DNA from: Alphaproteobacteria bacterium
GTDB lineage: Bacteria > Pseudomonadota > Alphaproteobacteria > Rhizobiales > JAKIUO01
Direction: 5' to 3'
Length of the DNA: 37,622 bases
Assembly: GCA_024279115.1 (NCBI GenBank)
Contig: JAJRRW010000015.1
Location: 1 to 37,622 of the forward strand
Both the position numbers and the translations under genes were made by a program. Shown one piece after another: positions 1-7,404 of the stretch (its first letter is position 1; each line of letters starts with the position of its first letter). The notes under the pieces were generated by a model that worked only from the letters and a program-made list of their open reading frames with translations, searched no databases and was not told the DNA's origin.

Positions 1-90
1 ACTCCAGTCGCCCGTAGGGCTCCTTACGCACAACGCCATCCCACGCCCCATGCACAACCTCACAATGTCAATGTTACAAACGCTACAAGT

Positions 91-140
91 GGTGCACTTT
101 TACTCCGCCTCGCCGGTGCATTTTTACTCCGGCGTTGACA
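91..140. mobile_element. Probable terminal segment of an IS21-family element
   Basis: Two 17-bp direct repeats, GGTGCACTTTTACTCCG (91-107) and GGTGCATTTTTACTCCG (115-131), lie 24 bp apart and are followed by GGCGTTGACA ending at 140. Read on the minus strand this begins TGTCAACGCCGGAGTAAAAATG. IS21-family elements have multiple short internal terminal repeats and 5'-TG...CA-3' ends, and this GGAGTAAAAATGCACC motif is familiar from such elements in alphaproteobacteria. No istA/istB is visible, so the body lies left of the window or is lost. The family assignment is from memory and is inference. Confidence 0.45.
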
Positions 141-253
141 CCCTGTGGGTGATGGCGATTTAATCCAAGGATACTATCAGCTTAAAATAGCTATGAGATA
201 TTAAGGAAAATATTCCCACAAATTTCTCTCTGCGACTAAAAAGGATTTCACAT

Positions 254-562
254 ATGGAACATATTCAAATGACCGGGGCCGAGTTCCGAGCAGCGCGAAA
301 GCTCCTCGGATACAAAACACAGCAGGATTTGGCCGTCCTGATTGACTATACGCGCGAAACAATAAGCCGAATTGAAAAAGGCCATGACCGGGTTACAGCA
401 TTGCTGGCAGACTATATGCTCACGCGCCTTGCCCTTCAAAAGCTTGAGGAAAAATCAAAGCGCAACTGTAAGAGAGCAAAACTCAAATATGAAAAACTTG
501 AAAATAAATTCATACGGGCAAACCAAGGCTCAAGCGCCTCACTTCAGTCAGCTCCGCACTGA
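254..562 (+). CDS. XRE-family helix-turn-helix regulator
   Basis: Small (102 aa) predicted DNA-binding regulator, transcribed opposite to the other genes of the element. Residues 8-45 form a Cro/C1-type HTH: LLGYKTQQDLAVLIDYTRET is followed by ISRIEKGHDRV, the usual helix 2-turn-helix 3-IEKG signature. The C-terminal half (about 60-95) is highly charged and lysine-rich (KLEEKSKRNCKRAKLKYEKL), likely an extended helix rather than a ligand domain. An AAGGA sequence at 240-244 sits about 9 nt before the ATG. Such a regulator in an integrative element usually controls element genes; no target can be assigned from the sequence. It converges on the primase gene, with a large palindrome (620-691) between them. 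Confidence 0.75.
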   Translation: MEHIQMTGAEFRAARKLLGYKTQQDLAVLIDYTRETISRIEKGHDRVTALLADYMLTRLALQKLEEKSKRNCKRAKLKYEKLENKFIRANQGSSASLQSAPH

Positions 563-619
563 CCTCCAACCAAACTCAAGTTCAACTGCTCTCTACTCCA
601 TCGTCAGTTAAATTTACCT

Positions 620-691
620 GCTAAAGCTAAAACCGCTAATTTTGCTAATCCAAGCATTGTTTTTAGCAGTTTTAGCGAGATTAGCTTTAGC
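620..691. repeat. 72-bp GCTAA/TTAGC palindrome downstream of the primase gene
   Basis: A two-tier inverted repeat. The outer arms GCTAAAGCTAA (620-630) and TTAGCTTTAGC (681-691) are perfectly complementary over 11 bp. Symmetric 3-nt gaps (631-633, 678-680) separate them from 15-nt inner arms (634-648 and 663-677) that pair at 12 of 15 positions around a 14-nt loop. Four GCTAA pentamers on the left mirror four TTAGC pentamers on the right. It sits between convergent genes, so a bidirectional terminator is possible, but the regular pentamers and the position beside a RepB-type primase also suit a priming or origin hairpin. The function is inferred. Confidence 0.7.
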
Positions 692-697
692 AAAATA

Positions 698-3250
698 CTA
701 AGAGGTGGCATTGAGCAGGGCCGGGTTGACCTCAACGACATTTTTCCCACCTTCCATATCCTGTCTGACACGACCAGCAGCCTGAAGATCAATGATAACT
801 GGATCAAGAGCACTTTTACTACGAAGAGCACTGGGTCCACTCTGGAGCAAATGGCTTTTGCGAACAGTCGCTACTCTGTTCGTATCGCAATATTTTCGCA
901 ACCAATGATCAAGCAAAACGGCACTTCGTTGGGACTCTGGAAGAGCGGGACCATTGAAAATGCGACGAAACTCATTCAGATGCCACCTGACAATAGTTGC
1001 TGCCCGCTCAAATTCTTCGATATCGATATCCATTTTCATATTCCCGTACATATAGAAATGTAAAATGGCAGCTACCCTTGCAGCATTTTCAGCGATCTTC
1101 GAAGCAGCATCTTTTGCATCATCATATCGTCCACCAGGAGCTATCTGGGCTTCAACTTCATCGTGGAACTCTATCCATGCCCTTTTGGCCTCTACTCCTA
1201 ATTCAATCGTGTCCAAAACAAGCCCCTCTTCACCATCTATCCTGACAGGTTGATTTAGTAACTGAGAAATCCTCTCATTAAACAGAGTCAATGCCGGGAA
1301 ACTTTCTGGTGGCTCTGCGTATGGCCGAAATCCCTGTGTGCTTACCGGGTCAGCGACCAAGCATCGGGCAAAAAAACCAATGCCACGAGCCAACACACCA
1401 TTATTTTCCATGAATTTATCCAGTGCCTGCGGCTGAACTTGAATATTCAAGCTTAAACGAGCTCCCCGGACAACATAAGATTCAGACGTACGACGCTCAA
1501 CCGGAAACTCGCCCCCATCCCACAAGGTGTCCCAGAAAGACAAAGTCCCCATGATCTCAGCATCCTTCATAGCATGGGAACCCAAAACGGCCCCCCCTTC
1601 AGCAGAAAAAATGCCCGCAGAGGGATATTTGTAAGCCAGGTTAAAGCCAAGCGCCTGTTGCGTAGCATCCGTTTGTATTAGCTTTGGTATGCGGGGCTTA
1701 CGTGGCTTATTTGTTTCAAGTTCTCGCAAAGCCTCATCTTGTTTGGTCGTCTCATTACCGTCTTTGGCAGCTTTTTTAATTCCCTCCTCTATCCCACGTT
1801 GTTTCGCTTTATGCGCTCTCATATTCGCAGTATAATCTTCCATTTCTGGCCGTAACTCAATTCGCTTATCCTTCTCATACTCTCGAATAGATTTAGAAAA
1901 CATATTATCGCCACTCGTCTTTCGCTCTCCGGATTCTCCTTGAGACAAAAAAAACAAACTGACAGGTCCAACCAGATTTGCATCGCGCCGGACATCAATA
2001 TGCTGTTGGGCTGCCAACGATATCGAAGACAATGCAGACGCTCCAATAAGTGGTAAAGGTGATTGAATATACTTTTGCACCTCCTCAATCGCGTCTCCTA
2101 TTTCTCCTGGAAACGCCTCAATGGGGTATGGCAATGCATCCACTTCATTTACTAGCGGCATGGGTTCGATCCATTCAGCAAGTATGCCAGTCGTCGTCGC
2201 AATAGTTCCAGCACTCGCCGCCCTAGCCATCCATTCAATAGTCAAAAGCTCATTATTCCGCTTCATCTCTTCGCTGATCGGAAACCGCGCAAGATAGCCC
2301 ATGCCATAGGCGTAATGAAAAATGGTCTTGATCGTGACGTCACCGACTCCCCTGCCGCCAAACGAGTGCCACACCCGAACGCAGTCCTCATAATCATATT
2401 TGTCGCTCGCCCCTTGAGACCATTGATCCCAAACCGGAAAGCCGTCGTCACCAAATTGGTGATTTATGGCCATGCCCATTTGCAACCAAGTGTCGCGCTC
2501 CGAGCAAAACTCGATAGGCATATCGCGCAGGGCTTCCCAAACACTCTCAACAAAAAAGACGTCATTTTCCCGAAGATCAATCTCTCCCGTTTCCCGGTTA
2601 AAGGTCGCCGGGGGTGTTATTTCAACCGGGGGAAAAGCTTTTAATATCTCAGTCAGCGACACCAGTTTGCCAGAGCCGCCGACAACCCGCGTCATAAACG
2701 GTTCGGCCTTGCAATGGTAAAAGCCCGGCACCCGCAAAACACGGGCAACGTCGGAGGCGTTCTTGTCGTGCCCCCAGTCCTGAATGAACCGTCGCATAAC
2801 GCCCTTGAAGGTATCAAAATTGAACTTTGAGACGTAGTCTTTCACCCAGTAATAGTGGAACTTGCCCTTTGAGCTTTCGACAATAATGGTCGGCTCCACC
2901 GGAAAATCGGTCCGATGGGTTTCGCACACCTCGTCATCATCAATCCACACCGCGCGGATTCCTTTGATGTTGGCGAGCTTAACTCCTATCCCGTCGGTCA
3001 CATTGACCGTAAAGAATATCCCCGCCCCACCGCGTTGGTGGCCGCACAGGGTTTCAAAGACCTCTGTTATGGTGCCCCGGCACTTGGAGTTGAGACTCGG
3101 CAAGCGTCGTCCCTTGCCGTCGGACTGGATCAAATCGTCAAACGTCCTAAAATCGTAGTTCTGCATCCCCATAGGGTTCAGCATTCTCAGGAAGCGTTCT
3201 GTTTCGCTTTTATCTGGCGTGAGTGTTGTAAAATCTATTGTATTTGACAT
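698..3250 (-). CDS. RepB-primase/PriCT-2/DUF3987 replication protein of an integrative element
   Basis: About 850 aa, predicted cytosolic primase/helicase-like protein for replication of the element. The N-terminal third resembles RepB-type archaeo-eukaryotic primase domains: AVWIDDDE supplies an acidic cluster and FPVEPTIIVESSKGKFHYYW is typical. Next is a PriCT-2-like region (WEALRDMPIEFCSERDTWLQ). The C-terminal half fits DUF3987: a P-loop-like GESGERKTSGD, then AEGGAVLGSHAMKDAEIMG and RLSLNIQVQPQALDKFM. The start chosen is the ATG of MSNTIDFTTL, with GAGGTAA seven nt upstream; an in-frame ATG at 3364 would add 38 residues that look non-coding. It lies downstream of alpA, separated by a hairpin. 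The combination int-alpA-DUF3987 primase is known from P4-like satellites and small integrative elements. Domain calls are by motif reading only. Confidence 0.85.
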   Translation of the reverse strand: MSNTIDFTTLTPDKSETERFLRMLNPMGMQNYDFRTFDDLIQSDGKGRRLPSLNSKCRGTITEVFETLCGHQRGGAGIFFTVNVTDGIGVKLANIKGIRAVWIDDDEVCETHRTDFPVEPTIIVESSKGKFHYYWVKDYVSKFNFDTFKGVMRRFIQDWGHDKNASDVARVLRVPGFYHCKAEPFMTRVVGGSGKLVSLTEILKAFPPVEITPPATFNRETGEIDLRENDVFFVESVWEALRDMPIEFCSERDTWLQMGMAINHQFGDDGFPVWDQWSQGASDKYDYEDCVRVWHSFGGRGVGDVTIKTIFHYAYGMGYLARFPISEEMKRNNELLTIEWMARAASAGTIATTTGILAEWIEPMPLVNEVDALPYPIEAFPGEIGDAIEEVQKYIQSPLPLIGASALSSISLAAQQHIDVRRDANLVGPVSLFFLSQGESGERKTSGDNMFSKSIREYEKDKRIELRPEMEDYTANMRAHKAKQRGIEEGIKKAAKDGNETTKQDEALRELETNKPRKPRIPKLIQTDATQQALGFNLAYKYPSAGIFSAEGGAVLGSHAMKDAEIMGTLSFWDTLWDGGEFPVERRTSESYVVRGARLSLNIQVQPQALDKFMENNGVLARGIGFFARCLVADPVSTQGFRPYAEPPESFPALTLFNERISQLLNQPVRIDGEEGLVLDTIELGVEAKRAWIEFHDEVEAQIAPGGRYDDAKDAASKIAENAARVAAILHFYMYGNMKMDIDIEEFERAATIVRWHLNEFRRIFNGPALPESQRSAVLLDHWLRKYCDTNRVATVRKSHLLQSGPSALRSKSALDPVIIDLQAAGRVRQDMEGGKNVVEVNPALLNATS

Positions 3251-3355
3251 AGTTACCTCATGAGGTGAGGCGGCCAGCTTGCAGAGAGCCAGTTTTTTCG
3301 GTAATGTTGATTTGTAAAAAGAATACCGCCGCCGGTTGCAGATATCGGCATAGAG

Positions 3356-3381
3356 GGCCTTCACATTCAGCCGTGAAGGCC
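3356..3381. terminator. Perfect 9-bp hairpin between alpA and the primase gene
   Basis: GGCCTTCAC (3356-3364), an 8-nt loop, then GTGAAGGCC (3373-3381) followed by TTTTCT on the plus strand. The U-tract is on the plus-strand side, so as a rho-independent terminator it would stop plus-strand RNA. On the minus strand it would be a 5' leader hairpin between alpA and the primase gene, where it could act as an attenuator or RNA-stability element. Confidence 0.5.
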
Positions 3382-3421
3382 TTTTCTATTTGCCGCTAAT
3401 TTTGCTTTTCGACTGGTGGAA

Positions 3422-3655
3422 TTATTGCCCTGGCTCTTGCCCTGATAGACTTTCGATCAGCGCCCGGATATCCTCCACTCGCCATGCGGTGGTACGTGGA
3501 CCAAGTTTGACCGATTTTGGATAACGACCTGATTTAACGCCCTCCCACCACTGACTCTTACCAATAGGGATGAGCGCTGGAATGGGAGGGGTAGATTTTT
3601 TGTTGCCGATGATTTGATTTAGGCGAACAAAGCCGGTTTCTGGTAGGTTGTGCAT
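3422..3655 (-). CDS. AlpA-family excisionase/transcriptional regulator
   Basis: A 77-aa protein of the AlpA/MerR-like winged-helix type found next to tyrosine integrases in P4-like elements, where it acts as regulator or recombination directionality factor. The motif order fits: GFVRLNQIIG, then IPIGKSQWWEGVKSGRYP (AlpA proteins have a similar S-x-x-W/Y-x-x-V-x-x-G-x-F/Y-P core), then KLGPRTTAWRVEDIRALIE at the C-terminus. GGAGA lies 8 nt before the ATG. It stands between the unknown 160-aa gene and the primase on the same strand, so it is probably in one transcription unit with them. Regulator versus excisionase cannot be decided from sequence. Confidence 0.85.
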   Translation of the reverse strand: MHNLPETGFVRLNQIIGNKKSTPPIPALIPIGKSQWWEGVKSGRYPKSVKLGPRTTAWRVEDIRALIESLSGQEPGQ

Positions 3656-3729
3656 TACGTTTTTCTCCTGTCCGTTGGTGACCGAAGAAAACCTACTGCG
3701 TAATTTATTCAGAAAGGAGGGGGGGCTTC

Positions 3730-4212
3730 TTAAACGTCATCCTCTTCATCTAAAATTTTGCGGTATTCGACCATGGCTTTTTTCCAATAGATCCAGTGTT
3801 CGCGCGCTAACGATTTGCTGATAGAGTACTTTTTTGCAATAGCCTTTTTTATTTGTGTTTGAGCACCCTTCTTCTTTTCACCATTTCGTCTTCTTCGCAC
3901 AATTTCAGCCTCGAACTGTTCTTCGAAATCCTCTCCTACTACTAGCCAGTCACCTTTCGCCCTAGTATTATTTGCAGAGAGATATAGCTCATCAGATAGT
4001 GTCTTTATTTTTTCTTTCTGGGTTTCTTTCTCCATAGCAATTTCAATAGCATCAGCTAGAAATGTCGCCAACGGATCCGGTACGGGCACCCCATTTCTAA
4101 GTGGATCGATAGCGAGTTTAAGAAATTCCGCAGCATTTTCAGAACTAGTATGACAAAATCTAAATTTGTCATGAACCAATGCACTCGGTGGAGGGCTAAA
4201 TTTGGTATTCAT
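3730..4212 (-). CDS. Hypothetical protein translationally coupled to the integrase
   Basis: 160 aa with no domain I recognise. The start codon overlaps the integrase stop as ATGA (4209-4212), so it is very likely translated by coupling with the integrase and belongs to the same transcript. Residues about 55-130 are strongly charged, with a basic run (IVRRRRNGEKKKG) followed by KKAIAKKYSISKSLAREHW, which could be a helix-turn-helix (AIAKKYSISKSLAREH resembles a degenerate resolvase-type HTH). The acidic C-terminus ends in LDEEDDV. A DNA-binding accessory role in integration or excision is only a guess. Codon usage looks more A/T-rich than in the chromosomal genes to the right. Confidence 0.65.
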   Translation of the reverse strand: MNTKFSPPPSALVHDKFRFCHTSSENAAEFLKLAIDPLRNGVPVPDPLATFLADAIEIAMEKETQKEKIKTLSDELYLSANNTRAKGDWLVVGEDFEEQFEAEIVRRRRNGEKKKGAQTQIKKAIAKKYSISKSLAREHWIYWKKAMVEYRKILDEEDDV

Positions 4213-5414
4213 TGTCCGCTTCTCTTTTCGTTTTTGAGTTCGTCAAGATAATCCGCCCACGCCTGCATCATTTCTTTGCGTTGGGGAAGGAATTTGGTTC
4301 GGTTATAGGCTCGGCCATTTGGGTCTTTGACCGCATGGGATAGCTGGTGCTCGATCATGTCGGGACGGAAACCCAGTTCTTCATCGAGGATTGTTCTAGC
4401 CATAGCGCGAAAGCCGTGGGCGGTCATCTCGTCCTTGCTGATGCCGATCCGTCGCAGGGAGGCGTTGATAGTGTTTTCCGACATGGGCCGTTTCCAGGTG
4501 CGGATGCTTGGAAACATATAAGGATGGTTGCCGGTCAGGGGATGTAGATCCTCCAGAATGGCAACAGCCTGCTTTGATAGCGGCACGATATGTTTGACTT
4601 TGACCTTGGTGACAAAATAGCGCCATTCGGCTTTTTCCAGATCAATGTCCTTCCAGACAGCGTTGCGCAATTCACCAGGCCGGGCAAATACCAAGGGGGC
4701 AAATTTCAAAGCACATTGGATGGGAAAGAACCCCTCAAAGCTATCAATGGCCCGAAGCAGCTCCCCCACTTGCTTAGGTTCCGTGATGGCAGCAAAGTTG
4801 GTGCTGTTTGCTGGGGCCAGTGCGCCACGCAAATCTTGGGAAGGATCACGGACCGCCCTACCCGTTGCTATCGCATATCGAAAAACCTGACCGGCAACGC
4901 CCCTTGTGCGATGTGAGGAGATGATTGCTCCGCGCCTCTCAATCCGTCGCAAACAACTCAACAATGCCGGGGCATCCACATCTTCTACCGCCAGCCCGCC
5001 AATCCATGGGTAGAGGTCTTTTTCCAGCTGGCGCTTGACCCGATCAAGATGACCTTTTGACCAGGAAGGTGAAAAACGGTCGAACCATTCACGACCAATC
5101 ACTTCAAAACTGTTGGCCGCCCTGCCAGACTGCGAGGCCAGCACCGCCTTGTGATGATCTGATGGGTCAATACCATCAGCCAGCAATTCTCGCGCTGCCC
5201 GTCTTTTATCGCGCGCCTTTTTCAGGGAAACGTCCAGATAAGAACCAAAGGAAAGTTTCTTTTCCTTGCCCTCATAACGGTATTTAAATTTCCACAGCTT
5301 TGACCCCTTCGGCGTGACAAGAAGGTAAAGGCCGCGCTCATCCGCTTTTTTATAAGCCCTGTCACGAGGTTTCAGTTTTTTGATCGCAGTATCAGAAAGA
5401 GTCATCCAGTCCAT
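4209..5414 (-). CDS. P4-type tyrosine-recombinase integrase
   Basis: 401 aa, catalyses site-specific integration and excision at the adjacent tRNA-Ser. The N-terminus is the DUF4102 arm-binding domain (SDTAIKKLKPRDRAYKKADE, RGLYLLVTPKGSKLWKFKYR, LSFGSYLDVSLKKARDKR). The core-binding domain spans about 100-190. The catalytic domain contains ArgI in FARPGELRNAVW, the H-x-x-R pair in TAHGFRAMART, the third-position His in HQLSHAV, and the nucleophile Tyr in GRAYNRT, so it appears intact. Length is normal for the family. Two starts are possible: MDWMTLSD at 5414 or MTLSD at 5405, the latter matching typical family starts. It lies next to the 3' end of the tRNA, the usual arrangement for an integrase beside its attachment site. 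Confidence 0.95.
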   Translation of the reverse strand: MDWMTLSDTAIKKLKPRDRAYKKADERGLYLLVTPKGSKLWKFKYRYEGKEKKLSFGSYLDVSLKKARDKRRAARELLADGIDPSDHHKAVLASQSGRAANSFEVIGREWFDRFSPSWSKGHLDRVKRQLEKDLYPWIGGLAVEDVDAPALLSCLRRIERRGAIISSHRTRGVAGQVFRYAIATGRAVRDPSQDLRGALAPANSTNFAAITEPKQVGELLRAIDSFEGFFPIQCALKFAPLVFARPGELRNAVWKDIDLEKAEWRYFVTKVKVKHIVPLSKQAVAILEDLHPLTGNHPYMFPSIRTWKRPMSENTINASLRRIGISKDEMTAHGFRAMARTILDEELGFRPDMIEHQLSHAVKDPNGRAYNRTKFLPQRKEMMQAWADYLDELKNEKRSGQ

Positions 5415-5592
5415 CCCAAATCATCAATTTGGGGGCCTCCCCTACTCAGTTGATCATGAGGCCCCACAAATAGGCCCCCACGAGAGCCCGGTTTCTACCG
5501 GATGACAGTACGCCGTATCGGACTAAAATTCAAGACAACCCTTTATTTTATGGGACTTACCGGCCATTAGGGGATCATGGCGGATGGACGCA
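5415..5592. other. Attachment-site-proximal region of the element
   Basis: No gene between integrase and tRNA. The stretch holds repeated G/C-rich words (GGGGGCCTCCCC at about 5431, GAGGCCCCAC, TAGGCCCCCAC) and a duplicated CATGGCGGA immediately outside the tRNA 3' end (5577-5585 and 5591-5599). These may be integrase arm-binding repeats and part of the attachment core. No second copy of the tRNA 3' end is visible in 1-5400, so the distal junction is presumably left of the window. Confidence 0.35.
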
Positions 5593-5682
5593 TGGCGGAG
5601 AGAGAGGGATTCGAACCCTCGGAACGTTTGCACGCTCAACGGTTTTCGAGACCGCCCCATTCAACCACTCTGGCACCTCTCC
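5593..5682 (-). tRNA. tRNA-Ser (anticodon CGA)
   Basis: On the minus strand the gene starts GGAGAGGTGCCAGAGTGG and ends with acceptor strand TCTCTCC, discriminator G and an encoded CCA (5593-5595). The acceptor stem pairs over 7 bp with one G:U. The anticodon loop is CT-CGA-AA (anticodon at 5646-5648), reading UCG. There is a long variable arm (GAGCGTGCAAACGTTC), as expected for serine tRNA, and the T-arm GAGGG-TTCGAAT-CCCTC is perfect. Its 3' end faces the integrase, so it is the probable attachment site and was restored intact by the integrated element. Confidence 0.97.
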
Positions 5683-5786
5683 TTGATAGCGCGCACAGCC
5701 GTGAGCGATATCAAGAGCTGTATATCTTGCGCGAAGGACAGCGACAAGAAAATTATGCATAGCACTCATGAGCGGCTTGCTGACCA

Positions 5787-7307
5787 TCAGCGGGCCAAAT
5801 AATCCTTGTCAGCAAAGGCGGGGGGATAGATATGGCTTAACGGCAGCGAGGTGCCATTGCCCTGCGCCACGCGGCAATGACGGCGCAACAGGCTGCGAGG
5901 TTCCGGGACGCCGCAGGAGTGGGCGATGAGGCCGGTTCCATACTGGATTTTGCCAACATAATTCTTGACCCGCACGGCTTTGCGAGACGGGTCAAGACCT
6001 GATTGCAAGCGCTTTTTGTGGGTGGTGATGCCGGTCGGGCAGGTATTGCGATTGCATTTCAAGGCCTGAATACAGCCAAGCGCAAACATGAAACCGCGCG
6101 CCCCGTTGACCATATCGGCGCCCGCGCAATAGGCAAAGGCAACCTCGGCCGGTGTGATCAGTTTGCCGCTTGCGATGATCTTGATGCGGGGGCGCAAACC
6201 ATAGCGGGTGATCACGTCAACAACGGCGGGCAGTGCCTCCTTGACCGGCAGGCCAACATTGTCCATCAGCGGCATGGGAGCGGCACCGGTGCCGCCATCG
6301 CCGCCATCGACGGTGATGAAATCGGGGGCAAATTTTTCGCCGCGCGCATGAATACGCAGGCACAGATCTTCCAGCCATTCGACATCGGAAATAACCATTT
6401 TAAAGCCCACCGGTTTTTGCGAAAGCTCTTGCAGCTGGTTGATGAAATCTAGCAGTTGCTCATTATTATTGATCTCTGGATGGCGATTGGGGGAGATGGA
6501 TGGTTTGCCACGAGGGATGCCACGTATTTCGGCGATTTCTCGCGATACTTTGACACCGGGTAAAAGGCCTCCCTTGCCGGGCTTGGCCCCCTGGCTCATT
6601 TTTAGTTCGATCATCTTGACCTGCGGGCGCTCGACAATGGCCTTGAATTTTTCGATATTCAGCGACCCATCCTCATTGCGGACGCCATATTTGGCGGTGC
6701 CGATCTGAAAGACAATATCGCAATTCCCCACCAGATGATGAGACGACAGGCCCCCTTCTCCGGTATTGAGATAGATATTGGCGAGTTTGGCACCTTTCGA
6801 CAAAGCGCGGATGGCTGGCTTTGACAAGGCCCCGTAGCTCATCGCCGAGATGCCAATCAGCGCCGAGGTGGCATAGGGGTTTTTGCAACCAGCGCCAAAT
6901 ATCACCGGGTCGGCTGGGCGCGTCTCTTCGTCAAGTAGGGCATAAGGGGCATTGACAAAAATCGGCATGCCCGCATGGGACAGATTGCGCGTCGAACCAA
7001 AGGCAATGGTGGTGTCCGTGCCCGCCGATGACAGGGAAATCCAGCGCCTTTCAGCCCGGTTAAACGGCATTTCCTCGCGGTCCATGGCAAAGAAATATTG
7101 CCGGAAAAATTCTCCCAGATGTATGAACAGGCCGCGAAACCGCCCCATCACCGGGAAATTATGCCGCACCGCATCCTTGGTCTGCATGATGTCGATGATA
7201 AACAAGACAATAACAACCAGAACCGCAATGCCTACCAGCATCACAAAGATGGTCGACAGAACCGCCATCCCCTTCATTGTAAACAAGGATAAAATATTCA
7301 TTTCCAT
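5787..7307 (-). CDS. Membrane-anchored FMN-binding glutamate-synthase-domain protein (GltB2-like)
   Basis: 506 aa from the ATG of MEMNILSLF; a GGCGGA about 9 nt upstream decides the start (the longer reading from 7397 adds unlikely residues). One N-terminal TM segment (MAVLSTIFVMLVGIAVLVVI) anchors a large cytosolic TIM-barrel. The barrel is the FMN-binding glutamate-synthase central domain: ISAMSYGALSKPAIRALSKG, LNTGEGGLSSHH, MIELKMSQGAKPGKGGLLPG, FITVDGGDGGTGAAP, and the cysteine cluster CNRNTCPTGI that binds a 3Fe-4S cluster in GltB. The amidotransferase and C-terminal beta-helix domains of true GltB are absent, so it is a stand-alone redox flavoprotein of unknown substrate, not a complete glutamate synthase. 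No gltD-like partner is adjacent; a GltD-like protein lies 13 kb away at 20574. Confidence 0.88.
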   Translation of the reverse strand: MEMNILSLFTMKGMAVLSTIFVMLVGIAVLVVIVLFIIDIMQTKDAVRHNFPVMGRFRGLFIHLGEFFRQYFFAMDREEMPFNRAERRWISLSSAGTDTTIAFGSTRNLSHAGMPIFVNAPYALLDEETRPADPVIFGAGCKNPYATSALIGISAMSYGALSKPAIRALSKGAKLANIYLNTGEGGLSSHHLVGNCDIVFQIGTAKYGVRNEDGSLNIEKFKAIVERPQVKMIELKMSQGAKPGKGGLLPGVKVSREIAEIRGIPRGKPSISPNRHPEINNNEQLLDFINQLQELSQKPVGFKMVISDVEWLEDLCLRIHARGEKFAPDFITVDGGDGGTGAAPMPLMDNVGLPVKEALPAVVDVITRYGLRPRIKIIASGKLITPAEVAFAYCAGADMVNGARGFMFALGCIQALKCNRNTCPTGITTHKKRLQSGLDPSRKAVRVKNYVGKIQYGTGLIAHSCGVPEPRSLLRRHCRVAQGNGTSLPLSHIYPPAFADKDYLAR

Positions 7308-7404
7308 ATCTGCTGTTCCGCCCTGTTGGTTTATATGTCGCGCCCGATCAGTGTGTCGTATTGAACGATAGCGCCCAATGGCCCAACCGCAAGACAATTT
7401 ACAC

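Noticed and set aside
5787-7307. Calling the GltB-like protein a glutamate synthase large subunit
   Set aside because: It lacks the amidotransferase and C-terminal domains and has a TM anchor, so it cannot be a complete GltB.
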